From Cycloclasticus sp. (GTDB taxonomy: Bacteria > Pseudomonadota > Gammaproteobacteria > Methylococcales > Cycloclasticaceae), in NCBI GenBank assembly GCA_019090295.1, contig JAHRWG010000353.1, positions 1 through 8,746 of the forward strand: DNA of 8,746 bases, given 5' to 3'. The notes under the pieces were generated by a model. The model saw nothing but the letters and a program-made list of their open reading frames with translations. It ran no database searches and was not told the DNA's origin. The first letter of the stretch is position 1, and the number at the start of each line of letters is the position of its first letter. A program made the position numbers and the translations under genes. Positions 6,066 through 8,746 of this stretch are shown piece by piece.

Positions 6066-8746
6066 ATCCTTTCCTCTGATGTTTCTATTCGACTCAAGCC
6101 AGTCTCTGGTTGATAAGTAAACTCATAATCGCCGACAACCCCCATAAAGTGTTCTATTGCTATTTGTTTCATTTCCAGCCAAATAACGCCCTCTTTATCA
6201 GGCTTGTCTAATCGCTCGTATTTCCCCCAACTCGCAGGTACAGCAACACTATTAAGGTTGAGTGTTTCAAAATATTTGGCTTCTTCTAGTGTTTCTATAA
6301 CATCGTCGTTTAATAAGCATTTATGGCCTTGTTGATTGCGGTAACATGGCACCACACTAAGGCTCATTTCACCATCTCGGGTAAGTGCCATCACATTACC
6401 ATCGGTATCATCAAGTCCTGGGTTGTCTCTGACAATTCTTAATGCGTTATAACGACTTGCTTCACTTTCTTGTTCAAATTTTTCAAAACTTTTGATAACA
6501 GCTTCTGGCTCATCTTCCCATTCTTCAATTTTATAAACAGGCTCTATCCAATCTCGATACGCTTTAGGAAAAACAACAACATTTTCTGCCTTCTGTAAAA
6601 GCTGCTGTGTGCGCCACAAAAATCGGCTACTGCCATAAATTAATTCATGCAATTCATAATCATCCGATTCTGGTAGTAACACGGTACAGTAAGGATTTTT
6701 ATAAGAATTTGGACGATGACGCTGATGGCGATGCAAACGCCCCATACGCTGAAACAATAAATCAACCGGACAAAGCTGAGTCACCAACCAGTCAAAATCT
6801 AAATCCAGTGATTGCTCGACTACTTGTGTCGCCACTAACAAATGTCCTTTGTTTCTAGCCTCTTTTGGCTGAGGTTCTGCGCCAAATAAATTCAGCACCG
6901 CTTGTTCTTTTTGCTGTCTATCACTAAAAGTAAAACGTGAATGAAACAGTAGTATTTGATCTGTCGTTAAATTATCAATGCTTTGTATGCGTTCTAATAG
7001 TGTTTGATAAATAGCTTGTGCATCGGCCACGAGATTACAAACCAAGCAGACCTGAGCACCGTCAACCACTGCTTGTAATAAACGCTTAAAAAAATTGTCA
7101 TTGGGTAATAAATGGGGAAGTTTTAGCAAGTCTAACTGAACGTCTAATGGTTTAGGCTGCTGTTCTGGCAATTTCTTTAAATCAAAATACTCTGCCTTGC
7201 TTGCATGACATTGAGTGATTAATGGATAGGCATCGTTATCATTGTCTAACGAATTCCCCCAGGCTCTAGCCAGTTGCTGTTTTTGATGAACGGGCAAGGT
7301 TGCGGATAATAAAATCGCACTGCCGCCAGCCAAGCGTTGTTGCGTTAATACCGCCTCTAATAAACCATACATATAACTATCGTAAGCATGAACTTCATCA
7401 ATAATTAACACACTACGACCGATACCAAAACCACGTACAAATTTATGTTTAACAGGCAGCACGGAAACCAGCACTTGATCTACCGTACAAACGCCTATCT
7501 GCCCTAAAAATATCCGCTTACGACTTTGCGATAACCATAACCCACATTGCACCCATGCTTCTTCCTTGCCTTGAGCTGGTTTAGATTCACAGGCTTGTTT
7601 TAAATCGATAAACGTCTGCTGATAGCTAGCTCGACCATGCGCCAAAACCACATTCGTTTCTTGAGCAAATAATAAAGGCGCGGCCTCTTCCAGTCGTTTT
7701 AACATGGCATTAGCCGTTGCTTGCGTCGGCAGTGCAAAAACAATACTTTCCGCTTGTCCTAATGCCAATAACTGCCAGGCATAAGCCAGTGCCGCTTCTG
7801 TTTTTCCTGAACCCGTCGAAGCTTCGATTAAGGTTAAGTTTTGCCCTTGATGTAAATCATTCACTAAACACTGCACTTGGCGCGGAGAGTTTCCTTTTAA
7901 TAGCGCATCAATATTTTGATAAGGTTTAATTTCTCCGATAATACCCGAAGCTTTTAAGGTATTTTCAGCAATCAATAATCGCTGCTGATACCATAGTTTG
8001 AGTTTTTCAATGTTTTCGCAAGGTTGATTATCGTAATAAAAAAAATCTGATGAACCCAGCCAATCACAAACCGAACAAAACCCCGCCAGCATCGTTGCTG
8101 CACTTTGTCCGTTTTTTGTCGTATCAAAAATAGGGGGTGAATGATCTAAGCCGATACCAACGGGGCTTAAAAATAAATCGGCTAAACACGTTAACCACTG
8201 TAAACGCGCCTCTTTGAGTTGTTCGCGTAAAGGCTCTGATACTGCGCCAGGTAACTGGTAGTTATCATTCCCTTTTTCATAATCATCAGGAACAACGCCG
8301 TGATGCCCCGCGACAGGAGCCAGCCAACTTAACCAAGATTCCCATTCATCATTATCATCAAAACAAAAATCATCGTCACCCTGATCGAATCGTTCATTGT
8401 TATCCTGATAAAACCAGTAAAGTCCTGCGGAACCATGATAGTAATTCTTTATTTGATCCGTGCTAAGTTTCGTCCCCAAATTGCTTAATTCAGGATTAAC
8501 CTGCCTCCATGCTTCTGGCGCTTTGCGCTGAAAACGAAGATCAAATTTTCCGTAATCATGCAAGGCAATAAAAAACATCATCCAAGCACGAGCCTGTTTT
8601 TCTGATAAACATGTTGATGTTATAAAACTACGCCTGATACTTGGGCTGCTCCTCCACCAAATATCAGCTACTGCTACTACATCCAGACAATGATATGGCA
8701 GCAAATGATAAGCTACACCCGTGCCTTCATTAGCTTTTGCCTTGCC
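6062..8746 (-). CDS. cas3: CRISPR-associated helicase-nuclease Cas3, type I-E (5' end missing)
   Basis: Cas3 is recruited by target-bound Cascade, nicks the displaced strand with its HD nuclease and moves along it using its ATP-driven helicase. The frame is open to the window edge, giving 894 visible residues. The edge begins GKAKANEGTGVAYHLLPYHCLD, corresponding to E. coli Cas3 from about residue 12 (GKSSK...HLLIYHCLD), so about 11 residues and the start codon lie outside. Counting from the edge, HD motif H63-D64 (ALHDYGKFD) and GHH (147-149) form the nuclease site. Helicase motifs follow: Walker A ASTGSGKT (309-316), ALPTQATANAM, DEVH (450-453), SAT (481-483), VATQVVEQSLD and QRMGRLHR (666-673). 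The C-terminal domain has the family block TRDGEMSL. An acidic, aspartate-rich stretch sits in the HD domain (about 119-137). No frameshift or lost catalytic residue is seen. The stop overlaps the cse1 start by 4 nt. Confidence 0.97.
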   Translation of the reverse strand, partial: GKAKANEGTGVAYHLLPYHCLDVVAVADIWWRSSPSIRRSFITSTCLSEKQARAWMMFFIALHDYGKFDLRFQRKAPEAWRQVNPELSNLGTKLSTDQIKNYYHGSAGLYWFYQDNNERFDQGDDDFCFDDNDEWESWLSWLAPVAGHHGVVPDDYEKGNDNYQLPGAVSEPLREQLKEARLQWLTCLADLFLSPVGIGLDHSPPIFDTTKNGQSAATMLAGFCSVCDWLGSSDFFYYDNQPCENIEKLKLWYQQRLLIAENTLKASGIIGEIKPYQNIDALLKGNSPRQVQCLVNDLHQGQNLTLIEASTGSGKTEAALAYAWQLLALGQAESIVFALPTQATANAMLKRLEEAAPLLFAQETNVVLAHGRASYQQTFIDLKQACESKPAQGKEEAWVQCGLWLSQSRKRIFLGQIGVCTVDQVLVSVLPVKHKFVRGFGIGRSVLIIDEVHAYDSYMYGLLEAVLTQQRLAGGSAILLSATLPVHQKQQLARAWGNSLDNDNDAYPLITQCHASKAEYFDLKKLPEQQPKPLDVQLDLLKLPHLLPNDNFFKRLLQAVVDGAQVCLVCNLVADAQAIYQTLLERIQSIDNLTTDQILLFHSRFTFSDRQQKEQAVLNLFGAEPQPKEARNKGHLLVATQVVEQSLDLDFDWLVTQLCPVDLLFQRMGRLHRHQRHRPNSYKNPYCTVLLPESDDYELHELIYGSSRFLWRTQQLLQKAENVVVFPKAYRDWIEPVYKIEEWEDEPEAVIKSFEKFEQESEASRYNALRIVRDNPGLDDTDGNVMALTRDGEMSLSVVPCYRNQQGHKCLLNDDVIETLEEAKYFETLNLNSVAVPASWGKYERLDKPDKEGVIWLEMKQIAIEHFMGVVGDYEFTYQPETGLSRIETSEERI

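Noticed and set aside
6607..6858. Plus-strand open frame opposite cas3 (also those at 7717-7929, 5458-5652, 2674-2859 and 1864-2076)
   Set aside because: These are all antisense to conserved cas genes, short, and without recognisable domains or good initiation signals.

Overview
The window is one complete-looking subtype I-E CRISPR-Cas locus of the Escherichia coli (Cascade) type. Every gene is on the minus strand, in the order cas3 - cse1 (casA) - cse2 (casB) - cas7e (casC) - cas5e (casD) - cas6e (casE) - cas1 - cas2 - leader - repeat/spacer array. All eight proteins align end to end, as judged by eye against remembered E. coli K-12 sequences, with the family's usual lengths and the catalytic residues in place. 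This points to a gammaproteobacterium with fairly low G+C (roughly low 40s percent by impression, not computed). The host genus cannot be told from these genes alone, since I-E loci move between gammaproteobacteria.

Layout from high to low coordinates: 8746-6062 cas3, whose 5' end runs off the window edge, so about 11 N-terminal codons are missing; 6065-1680 the five Cascade genes, packed with overlaps of 4, 8 and 11 nt or gaps of 16 and 18 nt; 1679-1646 a short AT-rich gap; 1645-422 cas1 and cas2, 3 nt apart; 421-338 an 84-bp leader; 337-45 the array. The array has five identical 29-nt repeats, four full 32-nt spacers and a fifth spacer cut after 20 nt.

Positions 1-44 are not biological. 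They match the Illumina Nextera Read 1 transposase adapter (12-44), preceded by an 8-nt i5 index (4-11) and the last three bases of the P5 oligo (1-3). The array is therefore cut by a sequencing-library artefact, and its true length is unknown.

How the parts work together: Cas1-Cas2 capture and integrate new 32-nt spacers at the leader end of the array (position 337/338). The array is transcribed leftward from the leader on the minus strand, and Cas6e cuts each repeat at the base of its hairpin. Cse1, Cse2, Cas7e, Cas5e and Cas6e assemble with crRNA into Cascade. Cse1 reads the PAM, and Cas3 (HD nuclease plus SF2 helicase) degrades the target. The leader keeps several elements at the spacing I recall for E. 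coli, including a candidate IHF site and an upstream motif. I found no extra gene, fusion or accessory module. Apart from the adapter, the points of interest are leader architecture, operon organisation and small variations, not a new system.
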